DNA of 64,000 bases, taken from contig MNCI01000798.1 of the NCBI GenBank assembly GCA_015680685.1, positions 186,317 through 250,316 on the forward strand. Reading direction: 5' to 3'. The stretch is from Gnetum montanum. Taxonomy: Eukaryota > Streptophyta > Gnetopsida > Gnetales > Gnetaceae. A model generated the notes under the pieces. The model was not told where the DNA came from. It saw nothing but the letters and a program-made list of their open reading frames with translations, and searched no databases. How positions within the stretch are numbered: the first letter of the stretch is position 1; every line of letters begins with the position of its first letter. Shown here one piece after another: positions 47,363-58,200 of this stretch. Both the position numbers and the translations under genes were made by a program.

Positions 47363-47849
47363 ATGGCCACCTCCTCCTCCTCTGCTGCTCCTTCTCTTTG
47401 CCTTCTTCTTCGTTTGTGCTTTTTCCTTCTCTTTTTCTTCTTCTTTGCTGCTGCTATTAAAGCTTGCATCCATCATGATGGAGCTGTGAACGATATGAGA
47501 GCACTGATTCAATTTAAGAAATGCATCACTAGCGATCCACTCTCTCTTCTCCACAATTGGGATGATCATGACACCACTGCATGCAATTGGACTGGAATCA
47601 GCTGCTCCACCAAACATCAAGGCCGAGTTGTGGAGATTGTTCTGGACAATGCCACTCTGTGTGGATCTCTCTCTCCCCACCTCTCCAACTTATCATTCCT
47701 GCAGGTACTTGATGTTTTTAATAACTCTTTATCTGGTACAATTCCACCATCCCTTGGTACACTGCGGAGGCTTAAACAGTTGAATCTATGTGATAATGAA
47801 TTGGAAGGTGGGATTCCTTATCAGATAGGAAACCTTTCTTTGTTGCAGT
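47363..47849 (+). pseudogene. LRR kinase, exon 1 part a: signal peptide, LRRNT, first LRRs
   Basis: The ATG at 47363 opens a protein with a strongly hydrophobic leader (residues ~9-35, LCLLLRLCFFLLFFFFFAAA), then an LRRNT_2 domain (ALIQFKKCITSDPLSLLHNW, CNWTGISC at ~71-78) and the first repeats (LQVLDVFNNSLSGTIPPSLG, LKQLNLCDNELEGGIPYQIG). It is cut inside a repeat at 47850 by Copia-1. The apparent stop just after residue L163 is created by the LTR. Confidence 0.9.
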
Positions 47850-48360
47850 TGTAAGAAATCTAACGTGCATCGAGAACTGGATTGCACAAGCGGAAGCATG
47901 TAAAAAAATAGATCTCTTAATCTACAAATGTGCATGAAACAAAAATGCACAAATCAATTTGAAAAACAGATCGAACTGACCTCCAGCCATTGATGCCATT
48001 GATGAATGAATGTTCCGGATCTTCTTTCACACGGGCGCTCTGCGGTGATGGTGTATGCAGACTGTATGCGACTGTGAAAGGGACCTGAACTGCTACACTG
48101 CAATTGATTCCCCGTGCCTTGTTCTCCCATCAAGAACCCAAAAGGCCTCGGAATCAGTTACCATTTATTAGAAAAATATGAGACCATTACAAGATAACAA
48201 TGAATAGATTTCAACGGATGGATTGCAACGAGTTGTCACCATATGTTGCAATCGATGACAATCGTTTCCACACGTTGCTTGCCAAGGATAGCAACGTAAG
48301 CTGTCAATGGATAGCAACGAAAACTGTCATGTTGCTGTCCAAAGCTATCACATTGTTACA
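47850..48360 (-). repeat. 3' LTR of Copia-1
   Basis: 511 bp; tgtaagaaatc ... cacattgttaca. Shares cttctttcacacgggcgctc and the following ~150 bp with the right LTR (54007-54180). In the U3 end the two LTRs differ: this copy has a gcaacg-rich block (48205-48335) absent from the right one. Confidence 0.85.
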
Positions 48361-48647
48361 ATCTCCCACTTGGTCTCCATATTTATTCTAATATCCAACT
48401 TTCAAGAAACAAATACATGAATCATGGCGATAGTTCCTCTTAATGCGAGTAGTATCTTCCATGTATTACAATGTATTATTTCTCAAAGTTAATTCCTTTA
48501 TATGGTAACTTTAACTGTATGAACAAACCCAATGTTTATTCGCGGTCCGACCTTATGTGTGTGTTCTCTAATGACTTTATGCGCAACTGTATGAGAAAAC
48601 GCACAACTGAATAGAGTTTCATTAACACTGTAATGTTGTACAACATA
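48361..48647 (-). other. Copia-1 3' untranslated stretch with polypurine tract
   Basis: Between the polyprotein stop and the 3' LTR. The polypurine tract (minus strand ccaagtgggagat) abuts the LTR at 48361. Nothing else recognised. Confidence 0.7.
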
Positions 48648-51600
48648 TTACATCATGGAACCAAGTCCCATCCGAGTGACATGATCCTTGAATGACCGTG
48701 GTGGCATTCCTTTGGTCAAAGGATCAGCTAGCATTAATTCAGTGCTGATATGATCTATGACCACTTTATTTTCTTTAATGCGATCCCTTATGGCTAAGTA
48801 CTTTATGTCGACGTGTTTATTTCGACTGCCACTCTTATTATTCTTAGCCATAAAGACAGCAGCTGAATTGTCACAAAATATCTGTAATGGCCTAGATATT
48901 GAATCCAGAATTCTAAGCCCTGATATGAAACTCTTTAACCATACACCATGTGAAGTAGCCTCAAAACAAGAAACGAACTCTGCCTCCATTGTGGAAGTAG
49001 CAACCAAGGTTTGCTTTCCACTCCTCCAGGAGATGGCTCCTCCAGCTAGCATAAAAACATAACCTGATGTTGATTTCCTGGAATCAACGCAGCCAGCAAA
49101 GTCTGAATCGGAGTAGCCAATCACCTCCAAATGGTCAGTTCGTCGATACATAAGCATGTAATCCTTTGTACCTTGAAGGTACCTCATGACTTTCTTTGCA
49201 GCCTTCCAGTGGTCGATACCTGGATTACTCTGATATCGGCCCAACATCCCCACAGCAAATGCAATGTCAGGTCGTGTGCAGACCTGAGCATACATAAGGC
49301 TTCCAACAGCTGAAGCATATGGAATGTTGCTCATGTGACTTTTCTCTAAATCATTCATAGGGCACTGGTTCAAATTGAACCTGTCACCCTTTACAATGGG
49401 TGCAATACTTGGTGAACAATCTTTCATCCGAAACCTCTCTAGAACTTTATTAATATAGGTTTCCTGCGATAGACCCAGAATATATCTAGATCTATCCCTA
49501 TGGATCTTAATGCCAAGGACATAAGATGCCTCACCCATATCCTGCATGTCAAAATTCTTAGAGAGAAATTGTTTCACCGCATATAAAAATCCATGATCAT
49601 TGGTTGCAAGAAGGATATCATCCACATAGAGGACAAGAAAACAGATTTTACTCCCACTGACCTTCTGGTATATGCATTGATCCATGATGTTTTCTTCAAA
49701 GCCAAATGAAGTGATGACATCATGGAATTTCAAATACCACTGACGGGAGGCCTGTTTCAAGCCATATATAGACTTCTTAAGCTTGCATACCAATTGCTCA
49801 CCATCATTAGAGGAGAATCCTTCAGGTTGTTTCATATAAACCTCTTCCTCTAGATCACCATTAAGGAATGCTGTTTTCACATCCATTTGATGTAGTTCAA
49901 AATCAAAGTGAGCTACCAATGCCATGATCACACGAAGGGAGTCCTTCTTAGATACAGGAGAAAAGGTCTCCATGTAATCTATTCCCTCCTGCTGAGTGAA
50001 CCCTTTGGCAACAAGTCTAGCCTTATATCTTTCAATGTTGCCCAAGGAGTCTCTTTTAGTCTTGAAGACCCATTTGGATCCTATGGCTTTAACACCATTG
50101 GGCAACTTGACAAGATCCCAGACTCCATTAGTGGACATAGAGTTCATCTCATCTTTCATGGCATCATACCATAAGTCGGATTCCTTACAACTCATGGCTT
50201 GTGAAAACGTGTCAGGATCATTTTCGGCTCCTATGTTGTAGTCAGATTCCTGTAGATACACTATATAGTCACTAGGAATCGCTGATCGCTTTATTCTAGT
50301 AGATCGTCTTAATGTTGGTTCATCAGGCTCCTGAGGGGCAAGATGATCAACGGGCTGTTCAACAGGAACTGGTATCTGTTGTTCAGCTGGATCTACTATG
50401 TCTTGACCAGCAGTTTGTGGAACTTCAACGACTGGTGGATGTACATCACGTATTTGTACTGTAGGCGTGTTGTGTACAACAATCAATCGAGTACTTGAAG
50501 TAGAGGGTTGAGCATCCGCATGATCAGTCGCTGGAATTTCGTTCCAGGAATGATGACTCCCACTAATCAAGTCATTCTCAAGAAATTTAGCATTCCTTGA
50601 TTCCACAAACCTAGTAGTATGTGATGGACAATAAAATCTGTATCCCTTAGACCGTTCGGCATATCCAACGAAATACCCACTTATGGTCCTAGGGTCTAGC
50701 TTCTTCTCTTGTGGATTATAGACTCTTACCTCAGACGGGCATCCCCAAATGCGTATATGTCGCAAACTCGGTTTCCAACCTTTCCACAATTCAAATGGTG
50801 TCTTAGAGACAGCCTTGGTTGGAACTCGGTTTAATATATACACTGCCGTCTTAAGGGCTTCATTCCACAAAGACTTAGGAAGCTTGGAGCTGCTAAGCAT
50901 ACTCCGCACCATGTCCAATAATGTTCGGTTTCTTCTTTCTGCCACACCATTTTGGTCCGGAGAACCAGGCATAGTGTATTGGGCAACAATCCCATGCTCT
51001 TGAAGAAACTTAGCAAAGGGACCAGGTGCTTGTCCATCATCAGTGTATCTACCATAGTATTCACCACCTCTATCAGACCTCACTATCTTTATTTGCTTAC
51101 CGCATTGTTTCTCTACTTCAGCCTTAAATACCTTAAAGGCATCTAAAGCTTCATTTTTGTGATGAAGCAAGTAGAGATACATGTATCGTGAGTAGTCATC
51201 AATAAAGGTAATGAAATACCGTTGATCATATGCATCCATATCTGGACTACAAATATCCGTATGTATGATTTCTAATATGGCAGAACTCCTCTTGGCACCT
51301 TTCTTTGACACATTGGTCTGCTTTCCCTTTATGCAGTTTACACAAGTGTCAAAGTCAGTAAAATCAAGAGTACTAAGTACTCCATCAGTTACCAAGCGCT
51401 TGATTCTCTCAATGGAGATATGGCCTAATCTACGATGCCATAACATAGAGGATTCCTCATTCATAACACATCGCTTAATGCCAGCATGAACATGCATAGA
51501 AGTGTAAGAAGTGTCGTTTTGTAAATTAAGTTGAAAAAGACCATCTGTTAATGTACCATTTCCAACTATTTCAGATCTATAAGATACACTGAACATAGTA

Positions 51601-52709
51601 TCTGAAAAGTTAAAGGAAAATCCCAATGATACAAGCCTTGATACAGAAATTAAATTCCTTGAAAAACAAGGAATGTAAAATGTCCTTTCCAAATCCAAAA
51701 CAAAACCACTACTTAAAACTAATTTGCATGTGCCAATCGCTTCCACATGTGAGCGCATCTTGTTGCCCGAATAGATGCATGACTCACTTCCTACTGGCTT
51801 CCTTAGGTTTGCTAATCCCTGCAAGGAATTAGTAACATGGATTGTAGAACCGGAGTCAATCCACCATGTGTTATGACTAACATCAACCATATTAGATTCA
51901 AAACAAACAAATGAGGATTGAGTACCTTTCTTTTCAAGCCATCTCTGATGTTTAAGGCAATCTTTCTTTATGTGCCCTTTCTTTTTACAGAAAAAGCATC
52001 TAGATTCCTTCTTGATATCAGCTTGTGGAGGGATTTTTCCCTTCCCTTTAGTGTTGACTTGTTTTGTGTTCTTTCCTTGCATGGCCAGATGCACACTTTC
52101 CTTCGCTTCCATGGCAAGTCTACCCTCTTCTTGCACACACATGGTCATCAATTCATTAATTGACCATTTGTCCTTATGTGTGTTGTAAGAAATCTTAAAG
52201 GGTCCATACTGCGGTGGGAGCGTGTTTAGGATGTAGTGCACAAGGAAAGATTCAGACATCTCAACCTCAAGTGTTTTTAGTTGAGCCGCTATGTCCCTCA
52301 TGTGCATGATGTGCTCACGCACACCACCAATTCTAGTGAGCTTCATGGATGAGAACTTCATTATCAAGGTGCTGGCCAACGCTTTGTCTGATGTTTCAAA
52401 TTGTTCATCAATAGCTTTTAACAAAGCGCGCACATTGTTATACTGTTCCAATGATCCACGTATACCAGCCGAGATCTTGGTTTTTATGAACATTACGCAG
52501 AGACGATTAGATCGCTCCCATTTATCATAAAGACCAATATCATCTGGATGGCTGGTTGCATTAACCGCAGGTGGTTCATCCTTACGGATAGCATAATCAA
52601 TGTCCATCCATCCTAAATGAAGGAGAATTCTCTCCTTCCACACCTTGTAATTATCACCCATCAATTCAGGAATGTCACATTTAAAGTCAGAGTAATTTAC
52701 AGGTTGCAT
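48648..52709 (-). CDS. Copia-1 gag-pol polyprotein, 1353 aa, uninterrupted
   Basis: Encodes all functions for copia replication. Gag: residues 1-230, UBN2-type; zinc knuckle CFFCKKKGHIKKDC at 238-251. Protease: DSGS at 285-288. Integrase: zinc finger H425, H430, C456, C459; catalytic core with D485 (HTD), D546 (RSDRGGE) and E591 (NGVAERRNR). RT: 830-1110, with YKARLVAKG, VKTAFLNGDL, YGLKQASRQW and the active-site YVDD at 1028-1031. RNase H: D1201 (YSDSDFAG), E in TMEAEFV near 1242, and DNSAA, ending ADPLTKGMPP. Length and motif set are those of a complete Ty1/copia polyprotein, and all catalytic residues I can check are present. The ATG at 52709 is the natural start (MQPVNYSDFKCDIP). Expression or mobility cannot be judged from sequence alone. 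Confidence 0.95.
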   Translation of the reverse strand: MQPVNYSDFKCDIPELMGDNYKVWKERILLHLGWMDIDYAIRKDEPPAVNATSHPDDIGLYDKWERSNRLCVMFIKTKISAGIRGSLEQYNNVRALLKAIDEQFETSDKALASTLIMKFSSMKLTRIGGVREHIMHMRDIAAQLKTLEVEMSESFLVHYILNTLPPQYGPFKISYNTHKDKWSINELMTMCVQEEGRLAMEAKESVHLAMQGKNTKQVNTKGKGKIPPQADIKKESRCFFCKKKGHIKKDCLKHQRWLEKKGTQSSFVCFESNMVDVSHNTWWIDSGSTIHVTNSLQGLANLRKPVGSESCIYSGNKMRSHVEAIGTCKLVLSSGFVLDLERTFYIPCFSRNLISVSRLVSLGFSFNFSDTMFSVSYRSEIVGNGTLTDGLFQLNLQNDTSYTSMHVHAGIKRCVMNEESSMLWHRRLGHISIERIKRLVTDGVLSTLDFTDFDTCVNCIKGKQTNVSKKGAKRSSAILEIIHTDICSPDMDAYDQRYFITFIDDYSRYMYLYLLHHKNEALDAFKVFKAEVEKQCGKQIKIVRSDRGGEYYGRYTDDGQAPGPFAKFLQEHGIVAQYTMPGSPDQNGVAERRNRTLLDMVRSMLSSSKLPKSLWNEALKTAVYILNRVPTKAVSKTPFELWKGWKPSLRHIRIWGCPSEVRVYNPQEKKLDPRTISGYFVGYAERSKGYRFYCPSHTTRFVESRNAKFLENDLISGSHHSWNEIPATDHADAQPSTSSTRLIVVHNTPTVQIRDVHPPVVEVPQTAGQDIVDPAEQQIPVPVEQPVDHLAPQEPDEPTLRRSTRIKRSAIPSDYIVYLQESDYNIGAENDPDTFSQAMSCKESDLWYDAMKDEMNSMSTNGVWDLVKLPNGVKAIGSKWVFKTKRDSLGNIERYKARLVAKGFTQQEGIDYMETFSPVSKKDSLRVIMALVAHFDFELHQMDVKTAFLNGDLEEEVYMKQPEGFSSNDGEQLVCKLKKSIYGLKQASRQWYLKFHDVITSFGFEENIMDQCIYQKVSGSKICFLVLYVDDILLATNDHGFLYAVKQFLSKNFDMQDMGEASYVLGIKIHRDRSRYILGLSQETYINKVLERFRMKDCSPSIAPIVKGDRFNLNQCPMNDLEKSHMSNIPYASAVGSLMYAQVCTRPDIAFAVGMLGRYQSNPGIDHWKAAKKVMRYLQGTKDYMLMYRRTDHLEVIGYSDSDFAGCVDSRKSTSGYVFMLAGGAISWRSGKQTLVATSTMEAEFVSCFEATSHGVWLKSFISGLRILDSISRPLQIFCDNSAAVFMAKNNKSGSRNKHVDIKYLAIRDRIKENKVVIDHISTELMLADPLTKGMPPRSFKDHVTRMGLGSMM

Positions 52710-54005
52710 AGCTGCAAAATAAACATGCTTATGTCACTAATTTGAGGCTATAAACTGTAGGACATGTGTACCAATGTAAACATGCAAAAATATGAATCAC
52801 ATGACATAAAATTGCCTGTGGGCTAAATTTTAATTCAAACAGACTCATATATCCTTATGATGAAGCTATTAAATTATATTCCTTTTCTTAATCCCTGTGG
52901 GCAAATTAAGAAAAATAATTCAATATTTCATCCTGATTGACCACGTTAAATATAATAGAAATTCCTGTGGGATAAAGTCTATTATATTATATGTGATTAA
53001 TCACAATTACTTATGTGATCTAAAACTCTCAATTTATAATTTTGTATAATCAAAGATGCTGTGGCCACTCTATGACTATACAAATTATAAGGATCACCAG
53101 TAAATGAGGCATACGATTACATTATGCATCAAAATCAATATTGACAAATGCAATTAAATTCTAAGCAAGCATGGAAAAAACCTACAATCATTTCTTGCTT
53201 AAAAAAAACCAAAACATAAGTCCATAATTGCCATTCCATAATGCCAAAATTATTTCAAAGGCCAACATTCATCATGATAATTAGTTTACATGTGAAATGG
53301 TTTACATTATTTTGAAAACCGCATGTAGTAAACTACATCCATTGAATAAATTAAATGTAACAGTCCCTTCCCCAGGTCCAAAATAAGCGATTTAAAATCT
53401 CAGCAGATTAAAAGACACAACAGCAAAACACCGAGAATAGACAGAATAGGTGCTGTGTTCGAAAATGACAGAAAATTTTTCCTAAACCCAACAGAACCCT
53501 CCTACTATGGACTGCGTACACAAACAATGAATACAGAAGAGAAAAATCGTTGTAGCTCTTCACCCTATCTTTGAAGCAAATAATGAAAACGAGAATCTTC
53601 TACGCATTTTATTTTGCAAAGTAAAACGTAAAGATTGAAGAGCTATTCCAGCATACAAACAACGAATCTAAGCCATCAATTTTTGGACTACTGTACAGAA
53701 ACAACGATTTTACAGAGTTTGCATTTTGTGTCATGTCAATTTCATAATCCAGGAAAACAGCTCTGATCCGAAGATCCGAACCATCCGATTACACAACGGC
53801 AAGCGGATATTTATATCATTGCTTTTTAGAGTGTGGACCGAACAGAGCAAAACTGACGGTTGAAGCTCTCCTTCAATTCTTTGGACGAAGGAATGGGAAC
53901 AGGCATCTTCAACTACGCATTTTATCATGAAAAGTACAACGTAATGATTTATAGGCTATTTTAGCGTAGAAATAACAAATTTACACTGTACATTTATGCA
54001 CTGCT
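52710..54005 (-). other. Copia-1 leader / 5' untranslated region
   Basis: 1.3 kb between the 5' LTR and the gag start on the minus strand. No ORF is supported. It is long for a Copia leader. The PBS would lie at its LTR end, which is lost at the N (54006). Confidence 0.5.
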
Positions 54006-54006
54006 N

Positions 54007-54328
54007 GTTCTGGATCTTCTTTCACACGGGCGCTCTGCGGTGATGGTGTATGCAGACTGTAAGCGACTGTGAAAGGGACCTGAACTGCTATACTGCAATT
54101 GATTCCTGGTGCCGTGTTCTCCCATCAAGAAACCGTAAGGCACCGGAACCAGTTACCATTTATTAGAAAAATATGAGACCATTACCGATAACAATGAATA
54201 GAAATTTCCAAAGCTATCACATTGTTACATTAGAAAGTTGAATCGTTTTTAGGACTTTCCATGTTTACGTAGGAGGCATGTTTCCGCAATTGTCACAATG
54301 TAGGAGGCATGTTTCCACAATTGTTACA
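54007..54328 (-). repeat. 5' LTR of Copia-1 (partial)
   Basis: Aligns with 48011-48360 up to cacattgttaca (54229), then has an extra 99 bp absent from the 3' LTR, with aggaggcatgtttcc.caatt twice in tandem (54271-54328). The TSD at 54329 shows the LTR really ends at 54328. The left part is missing at the N. Confidence 0.7.
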
Positions 54329-54333
54329 GCAGT

Positions 54334-55277
54334 TGCTTGGTCTGTGTACAAATTCCTTGGATGGTGACATTCCTCAGTCCCTTGCAACACTCAAAACCTT
54401 AACCTGTTTGATGTTTACCAAAATTGGTTGACTGGACAAATCCCTCGGCTGGGAGCACTCCATAAAGTTGAAATACTTGAGTTGGCTGAGAACAATATTC
54501 ACGGTGTCATTCCTGCTCAATTGGGCAACCTTTTTTTATTGCAACATCTTAGCCTTGGACCCAATCATTTGAAAGGTTTCATTCCTTGCTCACTTGCCCG
54601 TCTCTACCGTCTCACTGATGTTTTTCTTTACCAAAACAATCTGAGTGGAACCATTCCATCCTGTTTACGCAACCTCACAGCTCTTATAAATCTAGAATTC
54701 TCTATTAATAATTTGCATGGCCATCTTCCTACCTGGCTGGGCAGCTTTAACAAAGTACAGCACTTGGGTTCATCTGTGAATGGATTCACAGGGAACATCC
54801 CACACTCATGGCACAATCTCACCCAACTCCAAGGCCTGGACTTGGCCAATAACAGATTGTTGGGACCACCATTGTCATGGTTGACAACACACTGGACACA
54901 ACTCATGATTCTCAATCTCAAAGACAATTACTTCTCCAGTGGAGTGAGCACACCTAGGCAGCCTATTCCAATCCTCCCAACTCTATCCAATTCCTCTCTT
55001 CTAACAGATCTACTAATAGATAACAACCTGTTACCGGGAATGTTACCGTCCAACTTTGGGAGCTGCTTGCCCGATCTTCAGCGTTTGAGTTTATCTGAAA
55101 ATTTTATCTCTGGTGATATCCCTCCCAGCGTAGGAAACTTTTCATCTCTTTTGCAGCTTGATCTGAGTGGTAATGAAATCAGTGGTACCATTCCTACTCA
55201 AATTGCAAATGTGAAGTCACTGCAAAGCATTGATCTCCGAAGAAACAAGCTAAAAGGCCACCTTTCCACCGAGCTAT
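54334..55277 (+). pseudogene. LRR kinase, exon 1 part b: central LRRs
   Basis: Continues the ectodomain after Copia-1. A run of about ten LRRs is visible (e.g. LTGQIPRLGALHKVEILELA, HLSLGPNHLKGFIPCSLARL, LSLSENFISGDIPPSVGN, LDLSGNEISGTIPTQIAN). One base is missing near 54408 (between ...LKTLTC and DVYQNW), which shifts the frame. The part ends in a repeat at 55277, where Copia-2 enters. The recognisable protein after 55278 in this frame belongs to the LTR, not to the gene. Confidence 0.9.
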
Positions 55278-58200
55278 TGTTAAATTCAGGAACAGATAAA
55301 AAACCGAAGAAAAAGAAAAACATAAGCAACACACATAGCTTTGTGTCGCGTTTAAGCAAGCACACCACCGGAAATACATGAGAATTGTTATTAAATAATA
55401 ATTGCTAAATATAATTATAGAAACAACAACGTTTTTGGGCCATTACAGAAGAGAATGGAAATTGGACTAGTAACTATTGGTTAACTTGTACTTTAACTGT
55501 TGTTAACTACTGCTAACTATTGCTCACTGCTGTTAACTACTGCTCTAATTGCTGTTAACTGGTTTTGACCTGTGTTGGATCAGTCCCCACTTAACTTAAC
55601 AATCTCCCACTTGGAGACTGGTCAAACAAAAACAATGCCTCCTCATTGCTAACCATGGAGGCCTGCTAAGGTTGTGCAAAGTTTTAGCTTAGTAAAGGTA
55701 ACTGCCTTGGTTAACATGTTTGCAGGGTTGTTTGAACCAAGAATCTTCCTCAGCAATAATGTTCCATCATCTATCAATTCCCAGATATGATGATACCTCA
55801 GCTAAATGTGTTTGGATTTGGAATAGAAAACTGGATTTTTAGCTAGATGTATGGCACTTTGACTGTCAGTGAAAAGCTCATTGTTGTCCTGTGTCTTACC
55901 CAATTCTTTTAGAAGACCCTTCAACCAGATCATCTTTTTTTCAGCTTCTGAGATAGCCATATATTCTTCTTCTGTGGTTGAGAGAGCAATGCTCTACTGA
56001 AGTCGAGACATCCAGCTCATAGTCGTGTTGCCCACGGTAAAGAGACAACCAGTGGTGCTCTTCCTGCTATCCAAGTCACATCCCAGATCCGCATCAGAAA
56101 AACCCTGTAGAATAATGCTGCTCCTTTTAAAACAAAGTGTCATACCTGAAATTCCTTTCAGATATCTTAGGAGCCACTTTACAACTTCCCAATGCTCCCT
56201 TCCTGGATCAGACATAAACCTGCTAACAACTCCCATTGCATGAGCTATGTTTGGCCTAGTACATACCATAGCATACATCAAGCTTCCTACTGCTGAAGCA
56301 TAAGGTACTTTGGCCATGTGTTTTCTCTCCTCATCTATCTTTGGTGCTTGCTCCTTAGAGAGATGAACATGACTTCCCATAGGAGTATTTTTGATCTTGG
56401 CATCTTGAAGATTAAACCTTTTCAGCAACTTTCCTATGTACTTTTCTTGAGATAGGTTCAACAATCCCTTTGATCTATCTCTAGATATTCTCATCCCAAG
56501 TATCTGCTTAGCTGGCCCCAAGTCTTTCATCTCAAATTTTCTTGCCAATTGCTATTTTAAGTTATTTATCTCCTTCATGCTAGTCCCTGCAACTAGCATA
56601 TCATCAACATATAACAACAATATTATATAACAATCATTAGTATTCTTGAAATAGCAGCAGTGATCCATCTCGCTTCAAACAAAGCCATTTTTACACATAA
56701 ATGCATCAAACTTTTTGTACCATTTCCTTGGAGCCTGCTTCAACCCATACAGGTTTTTCTTCAATTTACACACCAGATTTTCCCTTCCTGGAACTTGGAA
56801 GCCTTCTAGTTGTATCATGTAAATGTCTTCTTCGAGGTCACCATGTAGAAATGCAGTTTTGACATCTAGCTACTCTAGATGCAAATCATCAGCAGCCACA
56901 ATACTTAGCACTACTCTAATGGTAGTCAACTTTACTACAGGTGAAAAAATTTCTGTGTAGTCAATTCCCTTTTTCTGTTGGAAACCCTTAACTACTAACC
57001 TTGCTTTGTATCTTTTGCTGCCATCATGTTCTTCCTTGACCCTGTACACCCACTTATTTTGCAATACCTTCTTTCCTTCTGGTAGCTTAGTTAGTGTCCA
57101 TGTCATATTTTTGTGGAGTGACTTCATCTCATCTCTCATAGCCACCTCCCACTCAACACAATCTGTTGCCTGCATTGCTTCATCCAAACATTCTAGTTCC
57201 CCAGTGTCAGTCAACAATAAGTAATGTAACGAGGGAGAGTACCTTTCTCTAGGCTTTGGTGTTCTTGCAGACCTTTTGAACTGAGGCTCTGGTGTGGCTA
57301 TTTCTACAACGTCATTTTCATTTTCAGCTATCCTGTTTCCAGGATTTGCTTGAATCCTTCCATCCACATCCCTCTCAGATATCTCTTCCAGTTCAACCTT
57401 CTCACATTCCTTTTCTTGCTTCCCAGCAATGTTGGATTATAAACTGAACCTATCCTTGTACACCATGTGTTCATTAAAAATAACATCCCTGTGTCTGATA
57501 ATTTTCCTATTTTGATCATCCTAGAAATGATAACCAAAATTATCGAAACCATAGCCAATAAAATAACATTTCTTGGCTTTAGGATCCAGCTTATCCCTAT
57601 TATTTGAATCAATATGCACATACGAGACACACCCAAAAATTTTCAAATGTGAAAGATTTACCTCCTTCTCAGTCCATACCTCCTATGGTATTCTGAACTC
57701 CAATGGAACTGAAGGTGCACGATTAATGAGGTAGGCTGCTGTGTTAACTGCATCTGCCCAAAAGAACTTTGGTAGCCCAAAGTGTATTGTCATGCTCCTA
57801 GCTCTTTCATTCAAGGTTCTGTTCATCCGTTCATCAACACCATTTTGCTTTGGCGTTCTTGAAACTATCTTGATCATCCTGATCCCATTTTCTGAATAGA
57901 AATTCTTAAATTCTTGGCTATCATATTCTCCTCCATTATCTAACTTTAGACATTTTATTTTTAAACCAGTCTGATTTTCTACTTCAGCTTTCCACCTTTT
58001 AAAAGTAGCAAACACATCAGATTTATTTTTAAGAAAATAAACCCATACCTTCCTAGTGGAATCGTCAATGAAGGTGACATAATAGCTTGAGCCTCCAAGA
58101 GACTTCACTGGAGCTGGCCCCCATACATCTGAATGCACCAGTTCAAGCTTTTCAGTCTGTGATATCCTCCCTATCTTTGAGAAAGTAACTCGTTTTTGCT

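Larger units (their letters stand above)
47850..54328 (-). mobile_element. Copia-1: Ty1/copia retrotransposon with intact gag-pol, inside the LRR gene
   Basis: Perfect TSD gcagt (47845-47849 and 54329-54333), TG...CA ends. 3' LTR 47850-48360; 5' LTR at the right end to 54328, interrupted by a single N at 54006 where ~150 bp or more, including the PBS, is missing. Polypurine tract atctcccacttgg at 48361-48373 (plus strand), the same as in Copia-2. It is antisense to the host gene. The uninterrupted 1353-residue polyprotein marks it as the youngest element in the window. Confidence 0.9.

Noticed and set aside
48757-52530. Plus-strand frames opposite Copia-1 gag-pol
   Set aside because: Shadow frames of the 1353-aa polyprotein; no domain of their own.
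55194-55379. Small minus-strand frames at the Copia-2 LTR ends (also 59439-59681)
   Set aside because: The same peptide appears at both ends because it is translated LTR sequence; no start context or known domain.
55260-55380. The end of the LRR frame in ...NSGTDKKPKKKKNIS... as a genuine C-terminus
   Set aside because: These residues are encoded by the Copia-2 LTR; the LRR continues in frame at 59910.
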